64,000 nt of DNA from Chryseobacterium sp. RU37D (GTDB lineage Bacteria > Bacteroidota > Bacteroidia > Flavobacteriales > Weeksellaceae): NCBI RefSeq assembly GCF_900156075.1, contig NZ_FTMM01000012.1, positions 31,645 through 95,644 on the forward strand, read 5' to 3'. A program made the position numbers and the translations under genes. This document shows, in pieces, positions 18,372 through 25,716 of the stretch. Below the pieces are notes generated by a model. It was given only the letters and a program-made list of their open reading frames with translations, had not been told where the DNA came from and searched no databases. Numbering within the stretch: position 1 is the first letter of the stretch; the number at the start of each line of letters is the position of its first letter.

Positions 18372-18848
18372 ATGAAAAAACTTATCCTTGTAAGACATGC
18401 AAAAAGCGACTGGCCGGAAGAGACAGAGGATTTTGACAGGCCCTTGGCAGACAAGGGGTTAGAAGAAGCCTTGCAGATGTCACGATTTATGAAAAACAAT
18501 CAGATTTTCATCGATTCTTTCGTTTCGAGCCCAGCTGTGCGTGCCTTGAATACCTGTAAGATTTTTAATCAGAGTTACCATATTAATATTACAACAAATG
18601 AAAAACTTTACAATCCTTCGGAAAGCAATTTTGAATCAATAATTTATGATCTTGATGATAGACATGATTCGGTAGCTTTCTTTTCTCATAATAATGGAAT
18701 TTCAAATTTTGCAAACTCTATTTCTGAAGATATTTTCCATTTCCCGACTTGTGGCGTTGCAGGTTTTGAGATCGACTGCAATTCGTGGTCAGAATTTGAT
18801 GGGGCTAAAAAGAAATTACTATTTTTCTATGATCCCGGAAAGCTTTAA
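18372..18848 (+). CDS. SixA-like phosphohistidine phosphatase (histidine phosphatase superfamily)
   Basis: 158 residues starting MKKLILVRHAKSDW, with the catalytic RHA motif (Arg8, His9), Arg57 in SSPAVRAL and the second histidine His106 in FFSHNNGIS. SixA-type enzymes dephosphorylate phosphohistidine on phosphotransfer proteins; the target here is unknown. The open frame continues 40 codons upstream to 18252, but that part is AT-rich, overlaps the ruvX start, and the family begins at the RHAK strand, so I use the ATG at 18372. Confidence 0.88.
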   Translation: MKKLILVRHAKSDWPEETEDFDRPLADKGLEEALQMSRFMKNNQIFIDSFVSSPAVRALNTCKIFNQSYHINITTNEKLYNPSESNFESIIYDLDDRHDSVAFFSHNNGISNFANSISEDIFHFPTCGVAGFEIDCNSWSEFDGAKKKLLFFYDPGKL

Positions 18849-19325
18849 TTTTTTAATGTAAACTCTTGTGAAATTGTCGAAATTATGAAAATGAATGATC
18901 AATTGTAAGTTTTTTTTATTAAATAAATTTTGGCTAAAACCTTTTTTCTCCGTTTGAAAAGAGAAGAGTCTGTCTCAAAAGAGCAGTCTTTTTTATGGTC
19001 TTTTATTTTGAGAATGCATCATATGTTTGAAATTCAGGGATATATTTTGAAACTTTATCGTCCCAATTCACTTTTCCTTCGTATGCGAAAATGGCAAGAC
19101 TTGTCCGAAATAAACGACTTTTCAATCTTTGATCATTTCGACAGACACTCCGGGAACATCGGAGGCTTTTAAGGTATTCTGCATTAATATATCTCGTATT
19201 CTCCTCAACCTGTGACTGTTAAAAGAAAAAAGAAAGTTTCTCCTTCATTATTAATAATTTAAAAAAAATATATATAAATTATGTAAACTAATAAATTCTG
19301 TATATTTGAAGAATTTCCAAAAACT
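18849..19325. other. gene-poor stretch of about 480 bp
   Basis: AT-rich sequence between the SixA gene and the HEAT gene. A segment at 18955-18995 has GTCTGTCTCAAAAGAGCAGTC followed by Ts and looks like a decayed relative of the GTCTCAAAA hairpin element at 23500-23607. An open frame at 18930-19172 (80 codons, TTG start) has no recognisable family and unusual composition; I do not call it a gene. Confidence 0.5.
19301..19308 (+). promoter_or_regulatory. -7 box before the HEAT-repeat gene
   Basis: TATATTTG, a perfect TAnnTTTG, ends 17 nt before the ATG at 19326. No TTG at the -33 distance. Confidence 0.45.
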
Positions 19326-19844
19326 ATGAATTTAAAAGAAGTTTTTACAGACAAATCCACAAAAAGTAATGATAAAGTCGAAATAATTTCTGATTTTGTT
19401 TTAAATGGAGAAATTTCATTAAAAGAGCTTATTCACTTTGCATCTTTATCAAAAGATCCTATAAAAGCAAATTGTATAGAAGCTCTAGAGTTTTCTACCC
19501 AAAAAAAATCTAATCTTCTAGATCAGGAAACTTTTGATTTTGTCACAGAAAACTTATCTGCGAAAGCGCCCAGAATAAAATGGGAAAGCGCCAAAGTTAT
19601 AGGAAATACAGCAAAGCATTTTCCTGAAAATCTTTATGATCCCATCACGAAACTTATTGAAAATACTACTCATGAAGGAACTGTTGTACGATGGAGTGCT
19701 GCTTTTGCATTAAGTGAAATTTTAAATATTAATGAAAATCTAAAAAATAAACTACTCCCATCCCTTAAAGATATTTGTGAGAAAGAGGAAAAGAACAGCA
19801 TCAAAAAGATATATCAAAAAGCAATAAAAGTTGCAGAAAAATGA
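19326..19844 (+). CDS. HEAT-repeat-like helical protein
   Basis: 172 residues, all helical, with paired-helix units such as DPIKANCIEALEF, APRIKWESAKVIGNTA and GTVVRWSAAFALSEIL, the pattern of HEAT/armadillo repeats. These usually act as protein-interaction scaffolds; there is no catalytic motif. The stop overlaps the ATG of the next gene (ATGA), so it is coupled to the YfcE-like phosphodiesterase, which may be its functional partner or only a transcriptional neighbour. Confidence 0.85.
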   Translation: MNLKEVFTDKSTKSNDKVEIISDFVLNGEISLKELIHFASLSKDPIKANCIEALEFSTQKKSNLLDQETFDFVTENLSAKAPRIKWESAKVIGNTAKHFPENLYDPITKLIENTTHEGTVVRWSAAFALSEILNINENLKNKLLPSLKDICEKEEKNSIKKIYQKAIKVAEK

Positions 19845-20338
19845 TTAAAATTCTCCTCCTTTCCGATTCTCACTCCTATATTGATGACAGAATTTTAGAA
19901 TACGCTCAACAGGCCGATGAAATTTGGCATGGCGGAGATTTTGGAAGTATGGATGTTATCGAACAACTTGAAAAAATCAAACCATTAAGAGGAGTCTACG
20001 GAAATATTGACAATACAAAAATCCGTTCCGAATTTCCTGAAGTGAATCGTTTTATCTGCGAAAATGTAGAAGTTTTGATGATTCATATAGGTGGTTATCC
20101 CGGAAAATATACTCTTTTAGCAAAAAAAGAAATTTCTGAAAAAACTCCAAAATTATTTATCTCAGGACATTCACATATTTTGAAGGCGATCTTTGATGAT
20201 AAAAATAATCTGCTTCATCTGAATCCGGGTGCCTGTGGAAAGCAAGGCTGGCATAAAATGAGAACGATGATGCGTTTTGTGATTGATGGAAGTGAAATTG
20301 AGGATTTGGAGATTATCGAATTGGGACCGAAGGTTTAA
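19841..20338 (+). CDS. YfcE/MJ0936-type metallophosphodiesterase
   Basis: 165 residues, a minimal calcineurin-like phosphoesterase. Metal ligands: Asp9 and His11 (LSDSH), Asp33 (HGGDFG), Asn55 (YGNID), His82 (MIHIGGYPG), His110 and His112 (SGHSH). The family hydrolyses phosphodiesters with Mn2+; physiological substrates are mostly unknown. It overlaps the HEAT gene by four bases. Confidence 0.92.
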   Translation: MIKILLLSDSHSYIDDRILEYAQQADEIWHGGDFGSMDVIEQLEKIKPLRGVYGNIDNTKIRSEFPEVNRFICENVEVLMIHIGGYPGKYTLLAKKEISEKTPKLFISGHSHILKAIFDDKNNLLHLNPGACGKQGWHKMRTMMRFVIDGSEIEDLEIIELGPKV

Positions 20339-20418
20339 AATTATGTTTAAATCATTAAGAACAATTGAGGAATTAAGAATATTAAATGATTGTGAGTTCC
20401 TCACACTTACAAATAATT

Positions 20419-20913
20419 ATGAAAATAGGCGATAAAATTGCTGTGGTAGATGAAGATTTGAGCGGAATTATTACGTCCGTTAAAGGAAATATTGTCTTTT
20501 TTAAAGATGAATTCGGATTTACACATCAATATCCTAAAGAAAAATTGGTTCCTAAAATTTCTGATTTTTATGAAAATATTAAAGTTGTAAAAAAAGCAGA
20601 ACCTCAAAAAAATATTTCAAAAAAACACCAGCGTAATCCGTTGGTTTTAGATCTTCATTTTCCTAACTTGGTTAAAAACCCCAATGATTACGATAGCTTT
20701 GAAAGGCTTTTTATTCAAAAGGAAAAATTACTGGAGGCATTGGAGTTCTGTAGAAAGCATTATCTAAAAAGACTGGAAATTGTTCACGGCATCGGAGATG
20801 GAGTTTTACAAAAATTGGTTTGGGACATACTAGAAAACCAAACTAATCTGGATTTTTATAATAAGGAAATTCTTCATCATCAATCGGGTGCTGTAATGGT
20901 AGAATTTCACTAA
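20419..20913 (+). CDS. Smr-domain protein (MutS2-type C-terminal nuclease domain)
   Basis: 164 residues. The N-terminal 55 residues resemble a small beta-barrel (KIGDKIAVVDEDLSGIITSV); the C-terminal 90 are an Smr domain with LDLHFPNL and IVHGIGDGVLQKLVWDIL, the H-G-G/I-G loop associated with endonuclease activity in Smr proteins. Such stand-alone DUF2027/Smr proteins are common in Bacteroidota and may act on branched DNA or stalled-ribosome mRNA; the role is unproven. Start taken at the ATG at 20419, not the earlier in-frame ATG at 20386, because the family begins with the KIGD strand. Confidence 0.85.
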   Translation: MKIGDKIAVVDEDLSGIITSVKGNIVFFKDEFGFTHQYPKEKLVPKISDFYENIKVVKKAEPQKNISKKHQRNPLVLDLHFPNLVKNPNDYDSFERLFIQKEKLLEALEFCRKHYLKRLEIVHGIGDGVLQKLVWDILENQTNLDFYNKEILHHQSGAVMVEFH

Positions 20914-20918
20914 ATTTG
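20911..20918 (+). promoter_or_regulatory. -7 box overlapping the smr stop codon
   Basis: TAAATTTG followed by C; its TAA is the stop codon of the Smr gene, and the box ends 13 nt before the DUF3822 ATG. No clear -33 TTG. Confidence 0.4.
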
Positions 20919-20931
20919 CAGGAATTGAAAT

Positions 20932-21648
20932 ATGAACGTACTTAAATTACTTTTTACAAAAGACGGATTGACCTATCAGATAGCTAAAAACAAAAGCATT
21001 TTTGAAGAAAAATCTTATTTCGTAGATGAAGAATCTCCGGAAAATTTCATTGCTGACAAACTTGATGATGTGTTGATTAAACAAAGATTTGATGAAATTC
21101 AGGTGATTTCCGCATTGAATCATTTCACGCTAATGCCTGAAGGTTTTTCACAACATGAGACAGGATATGAGCTTATTGCCTACAATGCGCCTGTTGACAA
21201 GGAAAAAGAAGAACTTATGCTTTCCGTTAATGAAAAATTTAAAGTTCAGTTTTATTATACTTTTCCGAAAAACTTTTATAAAAAGATAAAAGAGTTAGCT
21301 TTACCTGTTAATTTTAATTTTTCCGGAGAAAGGTTTCTAAATTCAATCCACAATAAAAATAATAAGGAGATTCATATCAACCTTTACCATAGTCAGTGTG
21401 AATTTTTTGCGATAGACAATAAAAAAATTATTTTATACAATAATCTTGATGTAAATTCTGAGGTTGATTTTCTTTATTTCATTATGTTTACTTTAAGCAA
21501 AATAGGTTTCGGGATTAATGAGACCAATTTTTTTGCTTACGGGGAAACTACGGAAAATGAAACTTTTATTTCAGAATTACAAAAATTTGTAATGAATCTG
21601 AAAATTGTATTTGACAATATTCCGAACAAAAACTTTATATTAAATTAG
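20932..21648 (+). CDS. DUF3822 family protein
   Basis: 238 residues, cytosolic, matching the Bacteroidota DUF3822 family that is commonly encoded next to rsmD, as here. It has alternating strands and helices with a C-terminal block INETNFFAYGETTENE that resembles a nucleotide-binding ribonuclease H/actin-type lobe, but no catalytic residues can be named. The link with rsmD suggests, but does not show, a role near ribosome or coenzyme A metabolism (coaD is often near this cluster in relatives). Confidence 0.8.
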   Translation: MNVLKLLFTKDGLTYQIAKNKSIFEEKSYFVDEESPENFIADKLDDVLIKQRFDEIQVISALNHFTLMPEGFSQHETGYELIAYNAPVDKEKEELMLSVNEKFKVQFYYTFPKNFYKKIKELALPVNFNFSGERFLNSIHNKNNKEIHINLYHSQCEFFAIDNKKIILYNNLDVNSEVDFLYFIMFTLSKIGFGINETNFFAYGETTENETFISELQKFVMNLKIVFDNIPNKNFILN

Positions 21649-21718
21649 ATTGCAGGCATCAGATGGCATGTTTTGGCTTTCCTGCGACCTTTTATCTACA
21701 ACCTAAATCCAACAAACT

Positions 21719-22297
21719 ATGTACAGAATAATTTCAGGTAAATGGAAAGCAAAAAAAATAGCAGCTCCGAAAAATTTTGATGTAAGACCTACAACCGATT
21801 TTGCAAAGGAGGCATTATTCAGTATTTTGGAAAACAAATATGATATGCAGTCGATCTCCGTCCTGGATCTTTTCGCCGGAATCGGTTCTCTCACCTTAGA
21901 ATTTGCTTCGAGAGGATGTCAGGATATAACTTCTGTGGAAATGAATCCGAAACATACAGCGTTTATAAATTCTACTGCTGCAGATCTGGATATGGCTTTG
22001 CAAATCAACGTTCAACGAGGGGATGTTTTTGATTGGCTGAAGAAATTCAGAAACAAAAAATCTTTCGAAATTGTCTTTTCTGATGCACCTTTCGAAACGG
22101 AGAAGAAAAAATATCAGGAAATTATTTCATTAGTTCTAAACAATAGATACCTTAAAAATAATGGAGTTTTGGTTGTAGAACACCAAAGCCGAATGAAATT
22201 TGATCATCCGAATTTAATTGATACCAGAAAATACGGAAATGTAAGTTTTAGTTTTTTTGAACCAAATAAAGAAGAAAACACAGATAATCAAGAATAA
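21719..22297 (+). CDS. rsmD: RsmD family 16S rRNA (guanine966-N2)-methyltransferase
   Basis: SAM-dependent N2-methylation of G966 in 16S rRNA. 192 residues with the family opening MYRIISGKWKAKKI and RPTTDFAKEALFSIL, SAM motif I VLDLFAGIGSLTLEFASRG and motif II VEMNPKH. The catalytic motif IV, normally DPPY or NPPY, reads DAPF here (in FSDAPFE). That is a real departure at a key proline-tyrosine site; it may be a lineage variant or may mean altered activity. Follows DUF3822 by 70 bp. Confidence 0.88.
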   Translation: MYRIISGKWKAKKIAAPKNFDVRPTTDFAKEALFSILENKYDMQSISVLDLFAGIGSLTLEFASRGCQDITSVEMNPKHTAFINSTAADLDMALQINVQRGDVFDWLKKFRNKKSFEIVFSDAPFETEKKKYQEIISLVLNNRYLKNNGVLVVEHQSRMKFDHPNLIDTRKYGNVSFSFFEPNKEENTDNQE

Positions 22298-22323
22298 TTT
22301 TCCTGATTTTTTATGACAATTCT

Positions 22324-22671
22324 TTAGATAGCTTCAACTTTTTCAGAAGCTACAACCGCACTTTCTCCCCATTTTGCAATTTCTTGTAATACAGGAAGCA
22401 GCGTTTTTCCAAAATCTGTTAATGTATATTCTACCATTAAAGGAGGCTTTTCTGTATAAACTTTTCTGTTAATAATATTATCGTCTTCCAACTGTTTTAA
22501 TTGAAGACTTAAAGTTCTTTCCGTAATTGTAGGAATAAGTTTTCGTAATTCATTATATCGCTTCGAACCATCTACAAGATAATGTAAAATTACCGCCTTC
22601 CATTTTCCACCTATAAACCTCATTGTAACCGTCGTACAGCAAGGATATTCTTTATTGTCAATTAAATACAT
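22324..22671 (-). CDS. HxlR-family winged-helix transcriptional regulator
   Basis: 115 residues with the HxlR winged-helix pattern: GGKWKAVILHYLVDG, RYNELRKLIPTITERTLS, LKQLEDDNIINRKVY and VEYTLTDFGKTLLPVL. The N-terminus has a Cys11-Cys12 pair just before the fold, the region where several HxlR proteins carry redox-sensing cysteines. It is divergent from a nitroreductase gene, the classical arrangement for an HxlR-type repressor of an electrophile-detoxifying enzyme, and likely controls both genes. Confidence 0.92.
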   Translation of the reverse strand: MYLIDNKEYPCCTTVTMRFIGGKWKAVILHYLVDGSKRYNELRKLIPTITERTLSLQLKQLEDDNIINRKVYTEKPPLMVEYTLTDFGKTLLPVLQEIAKWGESAVVASEKVEAI

Positions 22672-22681
22672 TTTATACTAT
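22671..22681. promoter_or_regulatory. candidate HxlR operator, left arm
   Basis: TTTTATACTAT directly at the hxlR start codon. It is the exact reverse complement of ATAGTATAAAA at 22742-22752 next to the nitroreductase start codon. The 11-bp match brackets both divergent promoters. Confidence 0.55.
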
Positions 22682-22696
22682 CATTTTTGACCGTTA

Positions 22697-22727
22697 TTGC
22701 AAATGTATTAAACTTAAATTAGTTTTG
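22697..22727 (+). promoter_or_regulatory. nitroreductase promoter, two-box
   Basis: TTG (22697-22699), 20-nt spacer, TAGTTTTG (22720-22727); the box ends 28 nt before the ATG at 22756. Interleaved with the hxlR promoter on the other strand. Confidence 0.7.
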
Positions 22728-22730
22728 CAA
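22700..22730 (-). promoter_or_regulatory. hxlR promoter, two-box
   Basis: TTG (22730-22728), 20-nt spacer, TACATTTG (22707-22700); the box ends 28 nt before the hxlR ATG. Each promoter's -33 box adjoins the other's -7 box, so the two polymerases would exclude one another. Confidence 0.7.
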
Positions 22731-22741
22731 CTATAAAGAAT

Positions 22742-22752
22742 ATAGTATAAAA
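22742..22752. promoter_or_regulatory. candidate HxlR operator, right arm
   Basis: ATAGTATAAAA, exact inverted copy of 22671-22681, four bases upstream of the nitroreductase ATG. Confidence 0.55.
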
Positions 22753-22755
22753 ATT

Positions 22756-23355
22756 ATGAATTTTTTAGAACAAATGAAAAAGAGATATACCGTAAAAAAG
22801 TATGATCCTCAAGGTACAATAAGTGAAGAGCAGATACAGACCCTTAAAGAAATTTTGCATTTAAGCCCCTCTTCAATCAACAGTCAGCCATGGAATTTTG
22901 TTTTTGTGAACAATTCTGAAACAAAAGAAAAACTTGCTGAGGTTTCCTATTTTAATAAAGAAAAAATATTGGACAGTAGTTATTTAATTGTATTTCAGGT
23001 AATCAAAAATCCCGAAGATTTTGAAAAGCAAATTAAAGAAAATCTTCCCGAAGGTTCTATCAATTATTATAAAACTTTTGTGAAACCAAAAGGTGAAGTT
23101 GAAATTAAATCCTGGCTGAAACATCAGGTTTATCTTTCTCTTGGTGTTTTGCTTTCCGCCTGTGCAATGATGGAAATCGATTCCACACCAATGGAAGGAA
23201 TAGAAAATGATAAATATGATACTATTTTAAATAATAAAAAATATGAAAGTTTATTTGCTGTTACAATTGGTGTAAAATCTGAAAACGATAAAAACCAACC
23301 TATTCATACTCCAAAGAAAAGACTTGAATCCAAGAAGATTATTTTAGAATTTTAA
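22756..23355 (+). CDS. nitroreductase family flavoprotein (NfsB-like)
   Basis: FMN-dependent NAD(P)H oxidoreductase of 199 residues. The N-terminal RYTVKKYDPQG and the LSPSSINSQPWNFVFV block are the FMN-phosphate and isoalloxazine contacts of the family; VYLSLGVLLSACAMMEIDSTPMEG is the second conserved helix. Members reduce nitroaromatics and quinones. Divergent from the HxlR gene and likely induced by electrophiles through it. Confidence 0.92.
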   Translation: MNFLEQMKKRYTVKKYDPQGTISEEQIQTLKEILHLSPSSINSQPWNFVFVNNSETKEKLAEVSYFNKEKILDSSYLIVFQVIKNPEDFEKQIKENLPEGSINYYKTFVKPKGEVEIKSWLKHQVYLSLGVLLSACAMMEIDSTPMEGIENDKYDTILNNKKYESLFAVTIGVKSENDKNQPIHTPKKRLESKKIILEF

Positions 23356-23391
23356 ATAATATGTTTTAAATTTTGGGAGTATTTTCACCTG

Positions 23392-23475
23392 GTTTGTCAT
23401 CCCGTAGGGGTCTAGGCTCGAATCTTTCCTGTCTATTTTCTAATACTATACTTAGATCCCTACGGGATGACAAAC
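23392..23475. repeat. 84-bp inverted-repeat element, copy 1 (GTTTGTCATCC family)
   Basis: Arms 23392-23415 and 23452-23475 are 24 bp long and complementary except for about two positions; outer ends GTTTGTCATCCCGTAGGG and CCCTACGGGATGACAAAC. The central 36 bp are unrelated. A decayed second copy lies at 46874-46951. The size and near-perfect arms suggest a miniature mobile element or a large RNA hairpin. Confidence 0.7.
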
Positions 23476-23499
23476 TGGGTAAATAATAAACTGATATAC

Positions 23500-23607
23500 A
23501 AAAGAGGTTGTCTCAAAAATACGCCTCTCTCGGACTCCTTGTCTTACAAATTTTGTCATTTAGGAGATTCTCAGAGCATTAGTTTACCTTTTGAGACAGC
23601 CTCTTTT
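23500..23607. repeat. 108-bp element with 19-bp terminal inverted repeats; probable bidirectional terminator
   Basis: Ends AAAAGAGGTTGTCTCAAAA (23500-23518) and TTTTGAGACAGCCTCTTTT (23589-23607), complementary apart from one G-T pair, with a 70-bp interior. It sits between the convergent nitroreductase and murI genes and its outer T/A runs would terminate both. Shorter hairpins of the same vocabulary occur at 54170-54207 and 55289-55354. Confidence 0.65.
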
Positions 23608-23610
23608 GTT

Positions 23611-24441
23611 TTATAATACTTTTAATTCTAAGTCAATTGATTTTCCAAAGAATTTCTTTGATATTTTTTCGAAGTTTTTTGTCAGATCCGAAAGGTAAAA
23701 ATGATAATTTGGCTTAGGGTTCTGATCATTCAGCAGATTAAACTTGTCTAAAATAATTTTCAGATGATTGGCAACAATATTCGGAGAATCGATCACACGA
23801 ACACGGTTTCCGTAATACTGTTTGATTTCATCGATCAATAAAGGATAATGAGTACAGCCTAAAATCAACGTTTCAATATTTTTTAATTTGCTATTGCTTA
23901 AGTAATTATAAATAATTGCATGGGTAATCGGGTGATTTTTAAATCCTTCTTCAATCGCAGGAACCAGCAAAGGTGTTGCCAGCTCATCCACTTTGATCCA
24001 TTTATTATGTTTTCTAATGCTTTTCTTGTAAAGCCCAGAATTTACCGTTGCTTTCGTAGCAATTACTCCCACGTTATTATGAATTTCATATGAAACTTTT
24101 TCCGCTACAGGGTTGATCACATCAATCACTGGAACTTTTCCCGCAACAGACTGCATCACTTCATTCAAAGCGTTGGCAGTTGCTGTATTACAGGCAATTA
24201 CAATGGCTTTACAGTTTTGTTCCAACAAAAAGTTGGTGATTTTTGTAGAATATTCGATAATCGCTTCTTTAGATTTTTCACCATAAGGAAGATGTTTTGT
24301 ATCCCCGAAATAGATAAGATCTTCGTTGGGAAGGAGTCTTTTTATCTCTTTGGCCACCGTTAATCCTCCAACTCCACTATCAAAAATACCGATAGGCTGC
24401 TTGGGTGAAAGATGCGAATAATCTTGTTTTTTAGTCTTCAA
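23611..24441 (-). CDS. murI: glutamate racemase
   Basis: Makes D-glutamate for peptidoglycan. 276 residues; catalytic cysteines are Cys84 (IACNTATAN) and Cys196 (LGCTHYPLL), with the substrate motifs IFDSGVGGL (Asp21, Ser22) and FGDTKHLPYG. The start appears to be a TTG at 24441: the first in-frame codon preceding the family N-terminus, 20 nt after a TATTTTTG box, with no ATG available before the conserved DSG motif. Confidence 0.94.
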   Translation of the reverse strand: MKTKKQDYSHLSPKQPIGIFDSGVGGLTVAKEIKRLLPNEDLIYFGDTKHLPYGEKSKEAIIEYSTKITNFLLEQNCKAIVIACNTATANALNEVMQSVAGKVPVIDVINPVAEKVSYEIHNNVGVIATKATVNSGLYKKSIRKHNKWIKVDELATPLLVPAIEEGFKNHPITHAIIYNYLSNSKLKNIETLILGCTHYPLLIDEIKQYYGNRVRVIDSPNIVANHLKIILDKFNLLNDQNPKPNYHFYLSDLTKNFEKISKKFFGKSIDLELKVL

Positions 24442-24461
24442 AATTGAGTTGAAATTTTATA

Positions 24462-24469
24462 CAAAAATA
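24462..24469 (-). promoter_or_regulatory. -7 box of the murI promoter
   Basis: TATTTTTG on the minus strand, 20 nt before the TTG start; supports that start. A TTG 15 nt further upstream is closer than the usual spacing. Confidence 0.5.
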
Positions 24470-24505
24470 GTGAAATTTGTGTGACAATATATCATGTTTA
24501 AAAGA

Positions 24506-24528
24506 GATACTGAGCTTGTCGAAGCATC
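24506..24528. repeat. short dispersed repeat, GATACTGAGCTTGTCGAAGC type
   Basis: Reverse-complement relative of 17211-17233; intergenic between murI and hemW. The word ends CGAAG, as do the elements near 31380-31485. Confidence 0.5.
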
Positions 24529-24540
24529 TTTATTATTATT

Positions 24541-25665
24541 TTAAACTATAAACAGATCCGAAGCAATTCCGTCTGCCATGAACCAATGCTTTTCAGGAAT
24601 TTTTAAGTGATTGCCTTCAATAATTAAAACTTTTTCTTCTAATTTTGATTTAGTTTCGTTTTGGAAATGCTCCAAAATTCTACCATTAAATTTTTGCTTT
24701 AAGTTTTCAAGATCAACACCCCAGATGGTCCTTAAACCAATCATAATCATTTCATTAAACTGATCTTCCATAGAAAGAACCTCCTCTTCTTTCGCCAAAA
24801 GATTGGAATTTAACTTCTTAATGTATTGCTGATTATTAGCCACATTCCAGCTTCTTATGTCAAAACCATTGTAAGAATGTGCCGAAGGGCCAATTCCTAA
24901 ATATTCCTTGTATTTCCAATAGCCAGAATTATGCCTTGAGTAAAAACCCGGTTTTGCAAAATTGGAAACTTCGTAATGTTCAAAACCGTTATTTTTTAGA
25001 AAATCCGATAAATAGTAGAATTCTTTATTTTGTTCCTCTTCTCTTGGGCTTTTCACTTTCCCTTTAGAAATCCAGTTTTCCAAAGCTGTTTTGGACTCAA
25101 TCGTCAAAGCGTAGGACGAAATATGGGGAACTTCTAGCGCAACGGTTTTGTTTAAATTTTCTTTCCAGATTTTGAGATTAGAAGTTGGTGAACCGTAGAT
25201 TAAGTCAATACTTAAATTTTCGAATCCGAAGTCTTGGGACCTTTTGATAGAATCTTCCGCTTCATTTGCTGTATGTGCACGATTCATTAATTTTAAATCA
25301 TCTTCAAAAAAGCTCTGAGTACCGATTGATAAACGATTGATAGATGAACCTGACAGACCTCTTAAAAAACTCTTATCCAAATCATCAGGGTTGGCTTCTA
25401 ATGTAATTTCAATATCATTTTCAAAGGTGAAATGTTTTAAAACCTCATCAATCAACGTTTTGATCTCATCTGGTGTGAGTATTGACGGGGTTCCGCCGCC
25501 GAAATAAAGAGATCGTAAATTTTTGCTTTGCAGCTCATCTTTCCTCAAAAAGATTTCCGTCTTCATCGCAGCCAGCATTTCATCCTTAAAACCCAAAGAT
25601 GTTGAAAAGTGAAAATTACAATAGCTGCATTTTTGCTTACAAAAAGGAATGTGAATATAAATCAT
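24541..25665 (-). CDS. hemW: radical SAM heme chaperone HemW
   Basis: 374-residue protein of the coproporphyrinogen-oxidase-like radical SAM group. The cluster motif CxxxCxxC is Cys9, Cys13, Cys16 (CKQKCSYC), beginning right after MIYIHIPF; the fourth cysteine typical of HemN-type Cx3Cx2CxC is replaced by phenylalanine or histidine (CNFHF), which marks HemW rather than the true oxidase. GGGTPS and LGIGPSAHSY blocks follow, with a C-terminal HemW domain. HemW binds heme and delivers it to respiratory enzymes. Its probable -7 box lies upstream of the porP terminator hairpin. Confidence 0.92.
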   Translation of the reverse strand: MIYIHIPFCKQKCSYCNFHFSTSLGFKDEMLAAMKTEIFLRKDELQSKNLRSLYFGGGTPSILTPDEIKTLIDEVLKHFTFENDIEITLEANPDDLDKSFLRGLSGSSINRLSIGTQSFFEDDLKLMNRAHTANEAEDSIKRSQDFGFENLSIDLIYGSPTSNLKIWKENLNKTVALEVPHISSYALTIESKTALENWISKGKVKSPREEEQNKEFYYLSDFLKNNGFEHYEVSNFAKPGFYSRHNSGYWKYKEYLGIGPSAHSYNGFDIRSWNVANNQQYIKKLNSNLLAKEEEVLSMEDQFNEMIMIGLRTIWGVDLENLKQKFNGRILEHFQNETKSKLEEKVLIIEGNHLKIPEKHWFMADGIASDLFIV

Positions 25666-25701
25666 TAAAAAAGCTCTGAAAAAATTCAGAGCTCAAATTT
25701 A
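25666..25701 (-). terminator. porP terminator hairpin with embedded hemW promoter box
   Basis: Nine-bp stem AGCTCTGAA (25672-25680) with TTCAGAGCT (25685-25693); on the minus strand it is followed by six Ts (25671-25666), as for a terminator of the upstream porP-like gene. A TAAATTTG box (25701-25694) abuts it, so a hemW transcript from that box would begin inside the hairpin. Confidence 0.75.
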
Positions 25702-25716
25702 TTTAATTTAAATGAA

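Noticed and set aside
18930..19172. 80-codon open frame with TTG start after the SixA gene
   Set aside because: No family, odd composition, overlaps a decayed repeat-like segment, and no promoter box or partner supports it.
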